Assembly (NCBI RefSeq): GCF_013299165.1
Contig: NZ_JAAFKD010000030.1
Coordinates: 1 to 64,000 of the forward strand
Length of the DNA stretch: 64,000 nucleotides
Direction: 5' to 3'
Origin: Microcoleus sp. bin38.metabat.b11b12b14.051
GTDB taxonomy: Bacteria > Cyanobacteriota > Cyanobacteriia > Cyanobacteriales > Microcoleaceae
Notes under the pieces: generated by a model
What the model was told of the DNA's origin: nothing
Databases searched by the model: none
Seen by the model: the letters and a program-made list of their open reading frames with translations, nothing else
Translations under genes and position numbers: made by a program
Shown: positions 18,392 to 27,580 of the stretch, one piece after another
Layout: every line of letters starts with the position of its first letter
Numbering within the stretch: the first letter of the stretch is position 1

Positions 18392-19015
18392 GTGAATCTA
18401 GCCGAAGGAGTTCAAGTTGTTTCATTTGTCATACTGTCACTAATGATGATTGGCGGAGCATTAGGAGTAGTCCTGTTCTCCAACATCGTTTACTCAGCAT
18501 TTCTGCTGTGTGGCGTATTTACCAGCATTGCCGGCTTGTACCTGTTGTTGAATGCTGACTTTGTAGCAGCAGCCCAGATACTGATTTATGTTGGTGCTGT
18601 CAATGTCTTAATTTTGTTTGCCATTATGTTGGTGAACAAACGAGAAGATTTCCGCAAAATTCCCAACGCTTGGGTGCGTCAAGTAGCCACCGCAGTAGTT
18701 TGTGCTGGTTTGTTTGCACTTTTGGGCACGATGGTAGTGTCTACTCCTTGGGCGATTGTGACGACGACGGGAGCACCTGCTGAAAGTTCAATTGTCACCA
18801 TTGCTAAACACTTCTTTACCGACTATTTGCTACCTTTTGAGTTAGCATCAGTGTTTTTGTTGATGGCAATGGTAGGAGCAATTGTGTTGGCACGCCGCGA
18901 TTTCTTTGCGGATGAACTCTCCATGAAGCAATCGGAAACACCAGCTTTTAGTTTGCCGGAACGCCCGCGCGAATTGGTTTCAGCCGGTGATGTTTCTTCA
19001 CCCGAAACCAAGTAA
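18392..19015 (+). CDS. ndhG: NAD(P)H-quinone oxidoreductase subunit 6 (NDH-1 subunit G)
   Basis: A 207-aa membrane subunit of NDH-1 with five hydrophobic helices. Family stretches are VQVVSFVILSLMMIGGALGV, AAQILIYVGAVNVLILFAIMLVNKRED and FELASVFLLMAMVGAIVLARRD. The start is GTG at 18392, with AAGGA 9 nt upstream. An upstream in-frame ATG at 18320 would add 24 residues encoded by heptamer repeats and is rejected. It lies between ndhI and ndhE. Confidence 0.95.
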   Translation: MNLAEGVQVVSFVILSLMMIGGALGVVLFSNIVYSAFLLCGVFTSIAGLYLLLNADFVAAAQILIYVGAVNVLILFAIMLVNKREDFRKIPNAWVRQVATAVVCAGLFALLGTMVVSTPWAIVTTTGAPAESSIVTIAKHFFTDYLLPFELASVFLLMAMVGAIVLARRDFFADELSMKQSETPAFSLPERPRELVSAGDVSSPETK

Positions 19016-19165
19016 GCTGTTGCGGCATTTAAATTGTGTGTCAAGAATTAATTAAACTCTTGTGGGACGTTGCTCTGAGCCTCGTTCCAAATAGATAATT
19101 TAAATGCGCCGCTTCTGTATCTGTCTGTTTTGTAGTAATTGTGACTGAGATCAACTCAAAAATTT

Positions 19166-19477
19166 ATGCAACTGCAACTCCAGTATTTCCTGCTATTAGC
19201 TGCTGCACTTTTCTGCATTGGCATTTACGGTTTAATTACCAGCCGAAATGCAGTGCGGGTGTTGATGTCGATCGAGTTGATGCTGAATGCAGTCAATCTC
19301 AATCTGATGGGTTTTTCCAACTATCTTGACCCTGTACAGATTAAAGGTCAAGTATTTACTGTCTTTGTAGTGACCGTTGCGGCTGCTGAGGCTGCTGTCG
19401 GTTTGGCGATCGTCCTGGCAATTTACCGCAACCGCAACACCGTAGACATGGAAGAGTTTAATTTGCTGAAGTGGTAA
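19166..19477 (+). CDS. ndhE: NAD(P)H-quinone oxidoreductase subunit 4L (NDH-1 subunit E)
   Basis: A 103-aa three-helix membrane subunit of NDH-1, full length for NuoK/NdhE. Family stretches are [36 protein letters not shown] with the conserved membrane Glu, and [20 protein letters not shown] with the second membrane Glu. It is the last gene of the ndh cluster, 150 bp after ndhG. GTCATTA/GTCATTT heptamers start 3 bp after the stop codon. Confidence 0.96.
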   Translation: MQLQLQYFLLLAAALFCIGIYGLITSRNAVRVLMSIELMLNAVNLNLMGFSNYLDPVQIKGQVFTVFVVTVAAAEAAVGLAIVLAIYRNRNTVDMEEFNLLKW

Positions 19478-19479
19478 TT

Positions 19480-19656
19480 AGTCATTAGTCATTTGTCATT
19501 AGTCATTTGTCATTAGTCATTTGTCATTAGTCATTTGTCATTAGTCATTTGTGAAAACTTCTGACTGTTTCAATGATGGGGCATGGGGCTAGAAACCCGG
19601 TTTCTATGAGTTTTGCGTTTAGTAACGAGAAATTTATGAAGAAACCGGGTTTCTGA
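19480..19656. repeat. GTCATTAGTCATTT heptamers followed by a CCCGGTTTCT hairpin repeat
   Basis: About ten alternating GTCATTA/GTCATTT heptamers run from 19481 to about 19551. An inverted repeat follows: AGAAACCCGGTTTCT at 19590 pairs with AGAAACCGGGTTTCT at about 19639, with a loop containing GAGTTTTGCGTTTAGTAACG. The same element recurs at 22642-22716. Confidence 0.85.
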
Positions 19657-19729
19657 CATCTATGCGCGTCAGCAAGCTCAAATTATACTTGTCAGGAAAC
19701 GGTACTGCTGTGTCCTTACTCGCAACCAG

Positions 19730-20095
19730 TTAATTACTATCTTTGCTTCTAGTAATTTCGAGAGTAATTCGGCCGCCGAAGTCAGGGATGGGAGCAGCAG
19801 GTTTTGAGAGTTGTAGCTTAACTTTTTCGACTAAAGGCAGTTCTAAAAGCGCTTGAACAACAGTATCTGCTAGCCGTTCGATTAATAAAAACTTCGATTC
19901 TTTGACTAGCTGTTGAATCATACTAATGGCGCTTCGGTAATCGAGAGTATGTTCAATATCATCACTTTTTCCTGCTTTTGACAAATCTAGCCAGAGAGTG
20001 ACATCCACTTCAAACCACTGGCCCAATACTTGCTCTTCGGGTAGATAGCCAGTGTAGCCGTAGCAGCGAATTCCTGTAAGTTGAATACAATCCAT
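19730..20095 (-). CDS. folB: Dihydroneopterin aldolase
   Basis: A 121-aa enzyme of folate biosynthesis that converts 7,8-dihydroneopterin to 6-hydroxymethyl-7,8-dihydropterin. Family stretches are IQLTGIRCYGYTGYLPEEQ with the family active-site Glu region, QWFEVDVTLWLDL, DDIEHTLDYRSAI, LIERLADTV, and VKLQLSKPAAPIP with the conserved Lys-Pro. The length is normal. It is monocistronic. Confidence 0.93.
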   Translation of the reverse strand: MDCIQLTGIRCYGYTGYLPEEQVLGQWFEVDVTLWLDLSKAGKSDDIEHTLDYRSAISMIQQLVKESKFLLIERLADTVVQALLELPLVEKVKLQLSKPAAPIPDFGGRITLEITRSKDSN

Positions 20096-20230
20096 TGTGA
20101 AATAAACTAAAAGTGCAGTAATTATACTAATTTACATTGAACTATAAAAGTTTATCTATCTTTCGTTGCTCTTGATGATGGGTTATTGGCGCGTTGTGCG
20201 GTTCAATCAATCTGATTATCATCTTAAATA

Positions 20231-21619
20231 TCAAAACTTCTGTCCTTTTTCTAATTTGTCCAGAAAATCTTCAGCAACTTGACACCATTTTTGTCTAATG
20301 CCTGCATCTTCTGGCCGATCTGTCAAGCTGCGACCTTGTAAATCTGGATATTTATTGTAAAATAATTCATCCACTTTTTGATAAAATATTTCCTTATCAA
20401 TATTAAGATTTTTGCGCCGCTTGCCAATCTTTTCCTGCCTAGCTACTTCTGCATCTAAAGACTTATCGGGAAAATGCGGAAGTTCGGGAATTTTAGGTAG
20501 AGCGGGTAGTTTGGGTAGGGTAAAACCAGATTTGACGGCGCTGAAAGCTAGCATTCCCGGCAATAAAACTACGCTTAAACTCATTAGAGTTTTCCAAGGA
20601 ATTAACTTGAATTTGCTGGTGTTGCTGTTGACAACTTGATTGTTTTGCACAACAGGAGGATTGTTATTGGTAGCAGTTTGAGTGCTTTGGTTAAAGGGGC
20701 GCCCGACAAAGTTCATTGTCACCATTTGGGAGATGATGCTGCCAATTTGGGATAATTTTGGATCTTTGAGGGCTTCGCGGACTTGTTTTGCTGATTGGTA
20801 GCGATCGCCCGGTGTGTCTGCTAGCATCTTATCTAACACGGTTCCCAGGTTTGGACTGACGCTGACGTGCGTTAGCGAAGCCCTCGAAGAGGATCGCCAA
20901 TTCCAAGTTTTCTGACTCACATCGTACAGTTTTTGGGGCTTTTTGCCGGTTAGCAGCACTAACGCGGTGACGGCTAAAGCGTACAAATCGCTAGCCGCTG
21001 AAACTTTCCCGTGTCGCATTTGTTCGGCGGGCGAATAGCCTTGTTTGCCGATCGCGGTTGCAGCTTGTCCGCTAAACTGAAATACGGCCGTTGCTGCGAT
21101 TTGCTTGACGGAACCGAAGTCAATTAAAAAGGGCAGTTTGTCAACACTGTGCTGAATGATATTGTCGGGCGAAACATCGCGGTGAATTAAATTGCGGGAA
21201 TGGATGTATTCTAAAACTGGTAAAAGCTGAAATAGCAGTTGAGTAACTTCGGCTTCGGTAAAATTTTTACCTTGTTGCTGGCGGGATATCAGTATTTCTT
21301 CGTAGGTTTGACCTGGGACGTAATCTTGAACTAAAAATAAAGATGGATTCCCGCCCAAATCGGTGCGTAGCAGTTCTCGAAAGCGGGGGATTTGCGGGTG
21401 TTGGAGGGTGTAAAGCATACTCGCTTCGCGATCGAACAATTCGGCGGCTTTGGGGCTTTGAACCACCGGAGAGAACTCTTTGAGCACGCATTGTTCGCCG
21501 TAGCGGTTGGTATCTTCAGCCAGGTAAGTCCGCCCGAAGCCGCCGCGGCCCAATTCGCGGATAATCCGGTAGCGTTTTTCGAGGGTGGAACCTGGGGCGA
21601 GGGGGGAAGGGTTAGACAT
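20231..21619 (-). CDS. Eukaryotic-type Ser/Thr protein kinase with one C-terminal membrane helix
   Basis: A 462-aa Hanks-type kinase. The kinase domain (16-285) has GRGGFGRTY at 24-32, K47 (CVLKEF), HRDVSPDN with D148, D167 (IDFGSVKQI) and YSPAEQM. The HRDVSPDN variant is common in cyanobacterial kinases. A linker with Asn/Gln-rich residues leads to a hydrophobic segment (SLSVVLLPGMLAFSAV) at about 349-364, then a Pro-rich stretch and a helical tail. A segment near 245-255 (RSSSRASLTHV) is encoded by a 28-bp dispersed repeat that has entered the kinase C-lobe in frame. Confidence 0.9.
   Translation of the reverse strand: MSNPSPLAPGSTLEKRYRIIRELGRGGFGRTYLAEDTNRYGEQCVLKEFSPVVQSPKAAELFDREASMLYTLQHPQIPRFRELLRTDLGGNPSLFLVQDYVPGQTYEEILISRQQQGKNFTEAEVTQLLFQLLPVLEYIHSRNLIHRDVSPDNIIQHSVDKLPFLIDFGSVKQIAATAVFQFSGQAATAIGKQGYSPAEQMRHGKVSAASDLYALAVTALVLLTGKKPQKLYDVSQKTWNWRSSSRASLTHVSVSPNLGTVLDKMLADTPGDRYQSAKQVREALKDPKLSQIGSIISQMVTMNFVGRPFNQSTQTATNNNPPVVQNNQVVNSNTSKFKLIPWKTLMSLSVVLLPGMLAFSAVKSGFTLPKLPALPKIPELPHFPDKSLDAEVARQEKIGKRRKNLNIDKEIFYQKVDELFYNKYPDLQGRSLTDRPEDAGIRQKWCQVAEDFLDKLEKGQKF
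20870..20897. repeat. 28-bp dispersed repeat inside the kinase gene
   Basis: Identical to 10939-10966. It is read in frame on the minus strand and adds Ser/Arg-rich residues between kinase C-lobe helices. It must be tolerated if the kinase is active. Confidence 0.85.
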
Positions 21620-21744
21620 AAACCACGGCGGATTGTTCGAGTTGGGGAGTCGCGGGCGCGCTATAGCTTATTGTAGCTAAGTTTGGTTGGCTGCGAGGGC
21701 GATCGTACATTTTGGGGATGGATGAAGGAGAAGAGACACTTTGC

Positions 21745-22161
21745 TTAAGATTCAGTATCTTGTTTTAAATTATTTAATACTGACATAATATTTTGAGCTA
21801 ATTTTAAAGCATATTTGACATCTTTTTGTAAATTAAATATAGTATCTGCATAATCAGCTTTATTTCTCAGCTCTCTTAATCTACTTAAATTTTCACCTAT
21901 TTTTATCATTTCTTTGTTTTTAGATTTGTGAAAAATGAATTCCTCAGCTACATATTGATGCTCATTGATGTCAGAACTGCTTTTGCGAGAGAGTCTGGGA
22001 TCTTTTTCAATATCGCGCAAGTAGTTTCGCGACAAACAGAAAACTGCATAGTAAGCTCTACTGACAGCAGAGCGTAATTTGGCTTCAGCATCGTCTGAAT
22101 CGCTTGACAAAGCAGCTAACTCGGTTGCTAAATTCAAATACTCAGACCAATCAAATTTCAT
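21745..22161 (-). CDS. UPF0332/HEPN-like protein
   Basis: A 138-aa helical protein with the UPF0332/HEPN pattern: SAVSRAYYAVFCLSRNYL in the first helices and LRELRNKADYAD near 92-103. The classical HEPN RNase motif (Rx4-6H) is not visible. It may therefore be a non-catalytic member or the nucleic-acid-binding half of a pair. Its start codon lies inside the end of the upstream 130-aa gene (11-bp overlap), pointing to translational coupling. A toxin-antitoxin-like role is a possibility suggested by size and gene pairing only. Confidence 0.75.
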   Translation of the reverse strand: MKFDWSEYLNLATELAALSSDSDDAEAKLRSAVSRAYYAVFCLSRNYLRDIEKDPRLSRKSSSDINEHQYVAEEFIFHKSKNKEMIKIGENLSRLRELRNKADYADTIFNLQKDVKYALKLAQNIMSVLNNLKQDTES

Positions 22162-22543
22162 TTGATTCCCATTCGAGATTAATATGCAGCTTATTCTTAG
22201 TAACAGAAGTTACAGCTTCTACCCACCAAGTATCATCCAGAATCATTAATTTGTCAAAGGCTTCATCGACTTCGATTTTAGTATAGATATTAATCCAGAG
22301 AGTTCGACTTCCAGGTATTTCTGGGTCTGTTTTGATTTCTAATCCTAATTTTTCCTCTGGAAATAGGGCAGTGATTTTATCGTGAGCTTCAATAATTAAG
22401 GAGGTAATTATTTGTTGTTCGATGATAAATTTAAAAGTTTCGCGTGAATCTGCGATGGTGTAGAGGGTTCGGATTTCATTAAATGAATTAATTAAATCAT
22501 CAAAGGCTTTGCTCTTGACACCTGCATCTTGAGTGATGGTCAT
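22151..22543 (-). CDS. 130-aa protein of unknown function, first gene of the HEPN-like pair
   Basis: A small acidic protein, overlapping the UPF0332/HEPN-like gene by 11 bp. It has an N-terminal helical part (FDDLINSFNEIRTLYTIADS) and a mixed C-terminal part with Trp/Ile-rich strands (RTLWINIYTKIEVDEAFDKL, DDTWWVEAVTSV, LHINLEW). No nucleotidyltransferase GSx(n)D motif is evident, so it is not an obvious MNT antitoxin. The family is not recognised. It is predicted to act with its downstream partner. Confidence 0.7.
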   Translation of the reverse strand: MTITQDAGVKSKAFDDLINSFNEIRTLYTIADSRETFKFIIEQQIITSLIIEAHDKITALFPEEKLGLEIKTDPEIPGSRTLWINIYTKIEVDEAFDKLMILDDTWWVEAVTSVTKNKLHINLEWESNEI

Positions 22544-22641
22544 AAAACTAGATGGGGAGAGAAGTTTGACTGTTTAAATTATAGCTGATATTGACTTTAT
22601 GGGTTAAAACAGCACTTCGGACAGTTTCAGAGTTTCCACAT

Positions 22642-22716
22642 GGGGCTAGAAACCCGGTTTCTACGAGTTTTGCGTTTAGTAACGAGAAATATACGAAGAA
22701 ACCGGGTTTCTGAGGT
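22642..22716. repeat. CCCGGTTTCT hairpin repeat
   Basis: CTAGAAACCCGGTTTCT pairs with AGAAACCGGGTTTCTGAGG, with a loop nearly identical to the copy at 19586-19656 (ACGAGTTTTGCGTTTAGTAA). No coding capacity. Confidence 0.85.
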
Positions 22717-22779
22717 CGCGAGTGCGATCAATATTTTGTGAATGGCTCATTACAAGCGGGAATCTCCCACTGTTCTATT

Positions 22780-24060
22780 CTACAACTCGCGATGCGTAAA
22801 TTCCCGAGCATCTTTCCCCACATAACTCGCGGCAATATGGCCATCTCCAACAACTCGATACTTATAGGTAATCAAACCCTCTAAACCAACCGGGCCGCGA
22901 GGTGGCATTTGCTGCGTACTAATCCCCACTTCTGCGCCGAAACCGTAGCGGAAACCGTCAGCAAATCTCGTCGAACAATTGTGATAAACTCCGGCTGCAT
23001 CGACTTGATTTAAAAATGTTTCGGCGGCTTCGCTGTCTTCGGTAACAATGACATCTGTATGTCTGGAACCGTAGGTATTGATGTGGTTAATTGCTTCTTC
23101 CACAGAGTCTACTATTTTGATTGACAAAATCAAATCGCTGTATTCTGTAGACCAATCCGCTTCATTTGCTTCGGCAATATCTAAGATGGCGCGAGTTGCT
23201 TCGTCTCCCCGTAATTCGACTTTTTTATCCTGCAAAGCTTGGGCGACGGCGGGCAGGAAATCCTGGGCTATATCACTGTGAACTAACAAAGTTTCAATGG
23301 CATTACAGGCGGCGGGATATTGAGTTTTGGCATCGACGGAAATCTCTACGGCTTTCTGAATGTCCGCTGCTTTGTCTGCGTATAAATGACAAATGCCGTC
23401 GGCGTGTCCTAATACAGGAATCCGGGTATTTTCCTGTACGAACCGCACGAAGGAATTAGAACCTCTGGGAATAATTAAATCTACGTATTCATCCATTTTC
23501 AGCAGTTCGATTGTTTCTTCCCGCGTGGTGAGCAACTGCACTGCTGCGGGATTTACCGCTGTTTCTGCTAATGCTTGATGGATGACTTTTGTCAAGATTT
23601 CGCAGGAACGGACTGCTTCTTTTCCGCCTTTGAGAATTACGCCGTTTCCCGATTTGATTGCTAAGGATACTATCTGAATTAAGGCTTCTGGGCGCGCTTC
23701 AAAAATAATCCCTAAAACGCCTAAAGGACAGGTAACGCGCTTCAGAGTTAATCCTGTGTCTAATTCGCGGTGGATTTGCACGGCACCGATCGGGTCTGGG
23801 AGTTTGGCGACATCTCGCACGCCGGCGATCGCACTTTGCAACTTACTCTCGTCTAACTTTAGGCGATCGTACAACGGTTTCGCAATCCCATCCGCCTCCG
23901 CCGCCTTACAATCAGCAGCATTCGCTGCCAAAATCTCCGGCGCAGCAGCTTTTAAAGCTTTAGCAATCGCTTCAATGGCTTGATTTTTGGCATCGGCGGA
24001 CAAAACTGCCAATTTCCTAGCAGAGGCGCGCGTTTTTTGGGCAATTTCAATAATCGACAT
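22780..24060 (-). CDS. proA: Gamma-glutamyl phosphate reductase
   Basis: A 426-aa aldehyde-dehydrogenase-fold enzyme that reduces gamma-glutamyl phosphate to glutamate semialdehyde with NADPH, the second step of proline synthesis. Family stretches are [54 protein letters not shown], catalytic C252 in [14 protein letters not shown], and [18 protein letters not shown]. The length is normal. proB is not adjacent. TTGACAG heptamers lie immediately upstream. Confidence 0.97.
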   Translation of the reverse strand: MSIIEIAQKTRASARKLAVLSADAKNQAIEAIAKALKAAAPEILAANAADCKAAEADGIAKPLYDRLKLDESKLQSAIAGVRDVAKLPDPIGAVQIHRELDTGLTLKRVTCPLGVLGIIFEARPEALIQIVSLAIKSGNGVILKGGKEAVRSCEILTKVIHQALAETAVNPAAVQLLTTREETIELLKMDEYVDLIIPRGSNSFVRFVQENTRIPVLGHADGICHLYADKAADIQKAVEISVDAKTQYPAACNAIETLLVHSDIAQDFLPAVAQALQDKKVELRGDEATRAILDIAEANEADWSTEYSDLILSIKIVDSVEEAINHINTYGSRHTDVIVTEDSEAAETFLNQVDAAGVYHNCSTRFADGFRYGFGAEVGISTQQMPPRGPVGLEGLITYKYRVVGDGHIAASYVGKDAREFTHREL

Positions 24061-24504
24061 GGCTTTTATTCAGTTGAAAGTTGACAGTTGACAGTTGACA
24101 GTTGGTAGGGGCGGTGCCCCCGTGCCCGCCCTCATTGACAGTTGACAGATTTTCAGTTGATAGTTGACAGATGACAGTTGATAGTTGACAGTTGCCTCTA
24201 TCTGGAAGGAAGAGGATTAAAGTGACCAACAGTCTGATTTTAATTTCTCCTTACAAGCGGGAGGCTTGAACCCTATTCTTTATGGTAACTGTTAAATAGT
24301 TTTGATTTGTTTAGTTTTGAGGTGGGAATAGAATTATCGCAAATAAATAAGTTGGGCGGGCGGTTTTCAATCTTAACAATTTAACGGAAATTATATATTT
24401 TTGTTGAGACCACTTACCGCGCTCCGAAATGACAGATTAAAACAGTGAAGTATAGATAAATTCCCACGGTAATTACCTTTTGTCAATAACCTTAGGAGAA
24501 TATT
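24061..24504. repeat. Gene-free stretch with TTGACAG heptamers
   Basis: TTGACAG/TTGATAG heptamers occupy about 24074-24104 and 24135-24194. They are interrupted by a short GC-rich block (GGTAGGGGCGGTGCCCCCGT). From 24200 to 24480 the sequence is AT-rich without recognisable features; a ribosome site TTAGGAGA precedes the next gene. Confidence 0.75.
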
Positions 24505-26229
24505 ATGTCATCTCAAGCGCCTTTACGCAAGGCAGGGCGATCGCCCAAAGCCGGCATTAAACTCATACAGAAGACTGGCGGAAATCTCGTTTTAGCTTCC
24601 GGTGTTACTATCATCATGCTATGTGGTATGGTGTTAGCGCTATCCTTAGCATCAATTTTGATTCTCAGCGGCCCCGATCCAGTGACCGGATTGGCGATCG
24701 CACTTCCGATCACTCTGATTTTTAACATTGCCGCTTTTTTCCTATCGCCTTACTTGATGGACTTAACCCAAAATTGGCTCTACAATACTCGCTGGGTTTC
24801 CCTAGCAGAAATTGACAGTCTGAGTCCAGAAACGGCGAAGGTTATTCAGAAGGTTTGCAAACAGAAAAACCTCAAACAGCCGCGGTTAGGAATTATCGAC
24901 GATCAAAACCCCACTGCTTTTACCTACGGTTCCTTTCCTAACAGCGCTCGCTTAGTCGTCAGTCAAGGTATTTTCACCTATTTAGACGATGATGAAATTG
25001 CCACTGTTTACGCCCACGAACTCGGTCACATCGTCCACTGGGACTTTGCCGTAATGACTTTAGCTTCTACTTTGGTACAAATTACTTATCTAATTTATAC
25101 CTTTGCTAGGCGCATGGGTCGCAGCGGAGGCGAAAAAGCTAAAGATGCTGCCGGTACTGTAGCTGCTGTTGCTTATGTATTTTACATCGCTGGTACTTAT
25201 TTGTTGCTATATCTGTCACGGACGCGAGAATATTTTGCTGACCATTTTGCCGCTGAAACTACCGGGAACCCCAACGCTTTATCCCGTGCTTTGGTAAAGA
25301 TTGCTTACGGTATTTTGGAAGAAGGACAAAGAGCAACGGAACCCAGCCACTTGTTAGAAGGAACTCGCGCTTTAGGCATTTATGATGCGAAAGCTGCGGC
25401 ATCTAGCGGTACTGCTTACCGGATTTCGTCGGAACCGGAAAAAATTGGGCGAGTGTTTCTGTGGGATATCTTTAATCCTTGGGGTTGGTGGATGGAGTTG
25501 AATTCGACTCACCCGCTGACTGGTAAGCGAGTTCGCGCTTTGAGCACCTACGCCGAACAATTAGGCTTGGATATTGAGTTTGACATGGGGCGGATTGTCG
25601 GCGAAGGTCACAATTTGAGCAAGCGCAAATTGTACGGAAATTTCTTTGTCGATTTGCTGCTTTACAGTGCGGAAACTTTGGGCTTAGCTGTCGGTTTTGC
25701 GATCGGCATTTCGCTGTATGTTGCAAATCCGATGATGATGCTGGCTTGTCCTTTAATCGGTTTGGGCGTGGGAATTTTGCTCAAAGCTTTGGTGATGTTC
25801 CCGAATTACGCACAAGCAGAAGAGTTGGATGTTTTAACCTTAATGTCTGACCCCTATGCTAGTCCTTTGCGCGGTCAACCGGCGAAACTCCAAGGCGAAT
25901 TAATTGGTCGCGGTGATGCGGGTTATGCGTTTGGTTCCGATTTGAAATTGCAAGATCGATCGGGAATGATTTATCTGCGCTATGCTTCTCGTTTTGGGCC
26001 GATTGGTAATTTCTTGTTTGGGATGAAACGGGTTAAAAGTTTGATTGGTATGGATGTTAGCGCTTTGGGTTGGTTCCGCCGAGGTGTTGCACCTTGGATG
26101 GATTTGATTAAGCTTGAAAGCGATAGCGGTACGACTGTTAGCAGCTATCACCGCTTTTGGTCTTTTGTGATGGGACTCGGCGCGATCGCGATCGGTATTG
26201 CATCTCTATTCGTGTCATTTCCAGCTTAA
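24505..26229 (+). CDS. M48-family membrane zinc metalloprotease (HtpX/Ste24-like)
   Basis: A 574-aa integral-membrane peptidase. There are two N-terminal hydrophobic segments (about 28-58 and 62-85). The zinc motif HELGH is at 171-175 (VYAHELGHIVHWD), and the likely third zinc ligand lies in RTREYFADHFAAE (about 246-258). A second membrane region is at 375-435, and a C-terminal portion after it (LQGELIGRGDAGYAFGSD) looks like a small beta domain, with a last helix at 552-572. It is longer than HtpX (about 290 aa), with a cyanobacterial-type C-terminal extension. A membrane-protein quality-control role is inferred from the family. TTAGGAG precedes the start. Confidence 0.88.
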   Translation: MSSQAPLRKAGRSPKAGIKLIQKTGGNLVLASGVTIIMLCGMVLALSLASILILSGPDPVTGLAIALPITLIFNIAAFFLSPYLMDLTQNWLYNTRWVSLAEIDSLSPETAKVIQKVCKQKNLKQPRLGIIDDQNPTAFTYGSFPNSARLVVSQGIFTYLDDDEIATVYAHELGHIVHWDFAVMTLASTLVQITYLIYTFARRMGRSGGEKAKDAAGTVAAVAYVFYIAGTYLLLYLSRTREYFADHFAAETTGNPNALSRALVKIAYGILEEGQRATEPSHLLEGTRALGIYDAKAAASSGTAYRISSEPEKIGRVFLWDIFNPWGWWMELNSTHPLTGKRVRALSTYAEQLGLDIEFDMGRIVGEGHNLSKRKLYGNFFVDLLLYSAETLGLAVGFAIGISLYVANPMMMLACPLIGLGVGILLKALVMFPNYAQAEELDVLTLMSDPYASPLRGQPAKLQGELIGRGDAGYAFGSDLKLQDRSGMIYLRYASRFGPIGNFLFGMKRVKSLIGMDVSALGWFRRGVAPWMDLIKLESDSGTTVSSYHRFWSFVMGLGAIAIGIASLFVSFPA

Positions 26230-26239
26230 GATTTGAAAG

Positions 26240-26288
26240 GACTGAAGTCCGAACGATCAAACCAGGTTCGATCGTTCGGACTTCAGTC
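26240..26288. terminator. Hairpin with 19-bp perfect arms downstream of the M48 protease gene
   Basis: Arms at 26240-26258 and 26270-26288 (GACTGAAGTCCGAACGATC and complement) enclose an 11-nt loop, starting 11 bp after the stop codon. It belongs to the palindromic repeat family (GGACTTCAGTC core). It may end the transcript, though no T-tract follows. Confidence 0.55.
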
Positions 26289-26343
26289 ATCTTAAGTCAG
26301 GGTTAAGGACTACAGCATTAGTGTCAACTTAAGCAATATATGT

Positions 26344-26367
26344 AAGAAAGGGCGAGATCCCTTTCTT
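26344..26367. terminator. Short hairpin, possible terminator
   Basis: AAGAAAGGG (26344-26352) pairs with CCCTTTCTT (26359-26367) around a 6-nt loop. It lies between the convergent protease and retropepsin-like genes and could serve either strand. Confidence 0.45.
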
Positions 26368-26390
26368 TCGCTGGGGCGATTCATGAAGAG

Positions 26391-26522
26391 GGATAGCTAA
26401 GCTTCACGCCCCTGTGTGCAATCATCGCCTTTTGAAATGGTGGAAATGGATAAAATTGTAAGTGGGAAAAGAGGTTGGGGTGACACGAGTGTTAACTGAA
26501 TATGTAGGAAAGGGCGATCGCG
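26391..26522. repeat. ~130-bp direct repeat, copy 1 of 3
   Basis: Starts GGATAGCTAAGCTTCACGCC and runs through TTTGAAATGGTGGAAATGG, GGGAAAAGAGGTTGGGGTGA and GAATATGTAGGAAAGGGCGATCG. Near-identical copies lie at 27337-27468 and 28661-28788. It sits just before the retropepsin-like pair. Confidence 0.9.
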
Positions 26523-26570
26523 CTTTCTGTTGGTGGGGCGATCGCATTGAAAAGACTGTGCAGTCTCTCT

Positions 26571-26990
26571 TCATTTCTGTATTGGGTAAACCTCAAAAGC
26601 TAACTCATGACGAAAAAAACAGACATTAAACTCCGCAAAAAAGTTGAGGTGTCCGAGGATTACAGGCGCGTCTGTCGATAGACTCCAAGCAAATGCAAGT
26701 AAAATCGGCGAAAATTGAGCAACTGTACCCGAAATCACCAATCCTCGTGCCTCGCTGCTAGCCAAATTCCCGCTCAACTGAATAGGAACTGTTTGTTCTT
26801 CCCATATTGCCCCTAGTTGTATACCAATCTCATAGGGTAGGACATTGACACTCGCGCCTGTATCCAACAATGCCATTACTTCTACAGAGTTGCTGCCGTT
26901 AGAGAGTGTGATGGGCAAATATGGGAGAATGCTCGATCGACCGAGGGTATCAATTCGTTCTGTAAATGCAAATCTTTGACCATTAAGCAT
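26571..26990 (-). CDS. Retropepsin-like aspartic protease
   Basis: A 139-aa protein with the retroviral-type aspartyl protease motif LLDTGASVNVLP (about 41-52 from the ATG at 26990) and a later strand VILGHLNFF in place of the ILGR-type motif. A single-domain chain would need to dimerise to form an active site. The ATG at 26990 is chosen because AGGA lies 8 nt upstream and it overlaps the stop of the upstream gene by 8 bp. An in-frame TTG at 27011 is less likely. Small proteins of this type are frequent in cyanobacterial genomes. Substrate unknown. Confidence 0.8.
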   Translation of the reverse strand: MLNGQRFAFTERIDTLGRSSILPYLPITLSNGSNSVEVMALLDTGASVNVLPYEIGIQLGAIWEEQTVPIQLSGNLASSEARGLVISGTVAQFSPILLAFAWSLSTDAPVILGHLNFFAEFNVCFFRHELAFEVYPIQK

Positions 26991-27243
26991 TGGCTGATTC
27001 CTGGGCGGCAACTAGAAGTCCTGATAATGCTTTCAGTCCTTCACTATCCGCCTGTGGAGACCAGATAGTGGCAGGGGTTGATGCTAGTTGATTCAGGAGT
27101 AAATTTTTTGAATCACTATCTTCAGCAGACTCTAGGCTACACCCTTCTTCCTTGGCAACTGCAAGTAGAAGAAAGTGAATGAGTCGCAGTTTATCAAGAT
27201 GAGAGAGTTGGCTAACTGTGGGTAAAAGTTCGCTGAGAGGCAT
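26983..27243 (-). CDS. 86-aa partner protein of the retropepsin-like protease
   Basis: A small protein whose stop codon overlaps the protease start by 8 bp, so the two are probably translationally coupled. The N-terminal half is helical (LLPTVSQLSHLDKLRLIHFLLLAVAKEEG), reminiscent of the short helical partner that precedes many small cyanobacterial protease or toxin genes. The C-terminal half is Ser/Ala-rich (TPATIWSPQADSEGLKALSG). No DNA-binding motif is seen. It could be a substrate, regulator or antitoxin-like partner. Confidence 0.75.
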   Translation of the reverse strand: MPLSELLPTVSQLSHLDKLRLIHFLLLAVAKEEGCSLESAEDSDSKNLLLNQLASTPATIWSPQADSEGLKALSGLLVAAQESANA

Positions 27244-27336
27244 ATCGTTTGTTTAAGATGATACGTCTAGTTTAGTCTCCTTTCCTTACGTTCTAAGGAT
27301 AATCGCCCTTTTGTCTGCTAGGGCGATCGCCCTACG

Positions 27337-27468
27337 GGATAGCTACGCTTCACGCCCTCCGCGCAATCATGGCACTTTGAAATGGTGGAAATGGATAAAA
27401 TTGTAAGTGGGAAAAGAGGTTGGGGTGACACGAGTGTTAACTGAATATGTAGGAAAGGGCGATCGCGC
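27337..27468. repeat. ~130-bp direct repeat, copy 2 of 3
   Basis: The last ~105 bp are virtually identical to copy 1. It lies between the retropepsin-like pair and the nucleotidyltransferase-like/XRE pair. The gene-free stretch 27244-27580 contains little else apart from HIP1-type palindromes. Confidence 0.9.
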
Positions 27469-27580
27469 AACTCTTCCATTGCATTGAGACGAGTCTGCTG
27501 TGAGGATACTTGTGAGCGATCGAGATAAATATGATAATATTAAGAAACGAACAATAAATTTGTGACAAGAGTGTGAAAGA

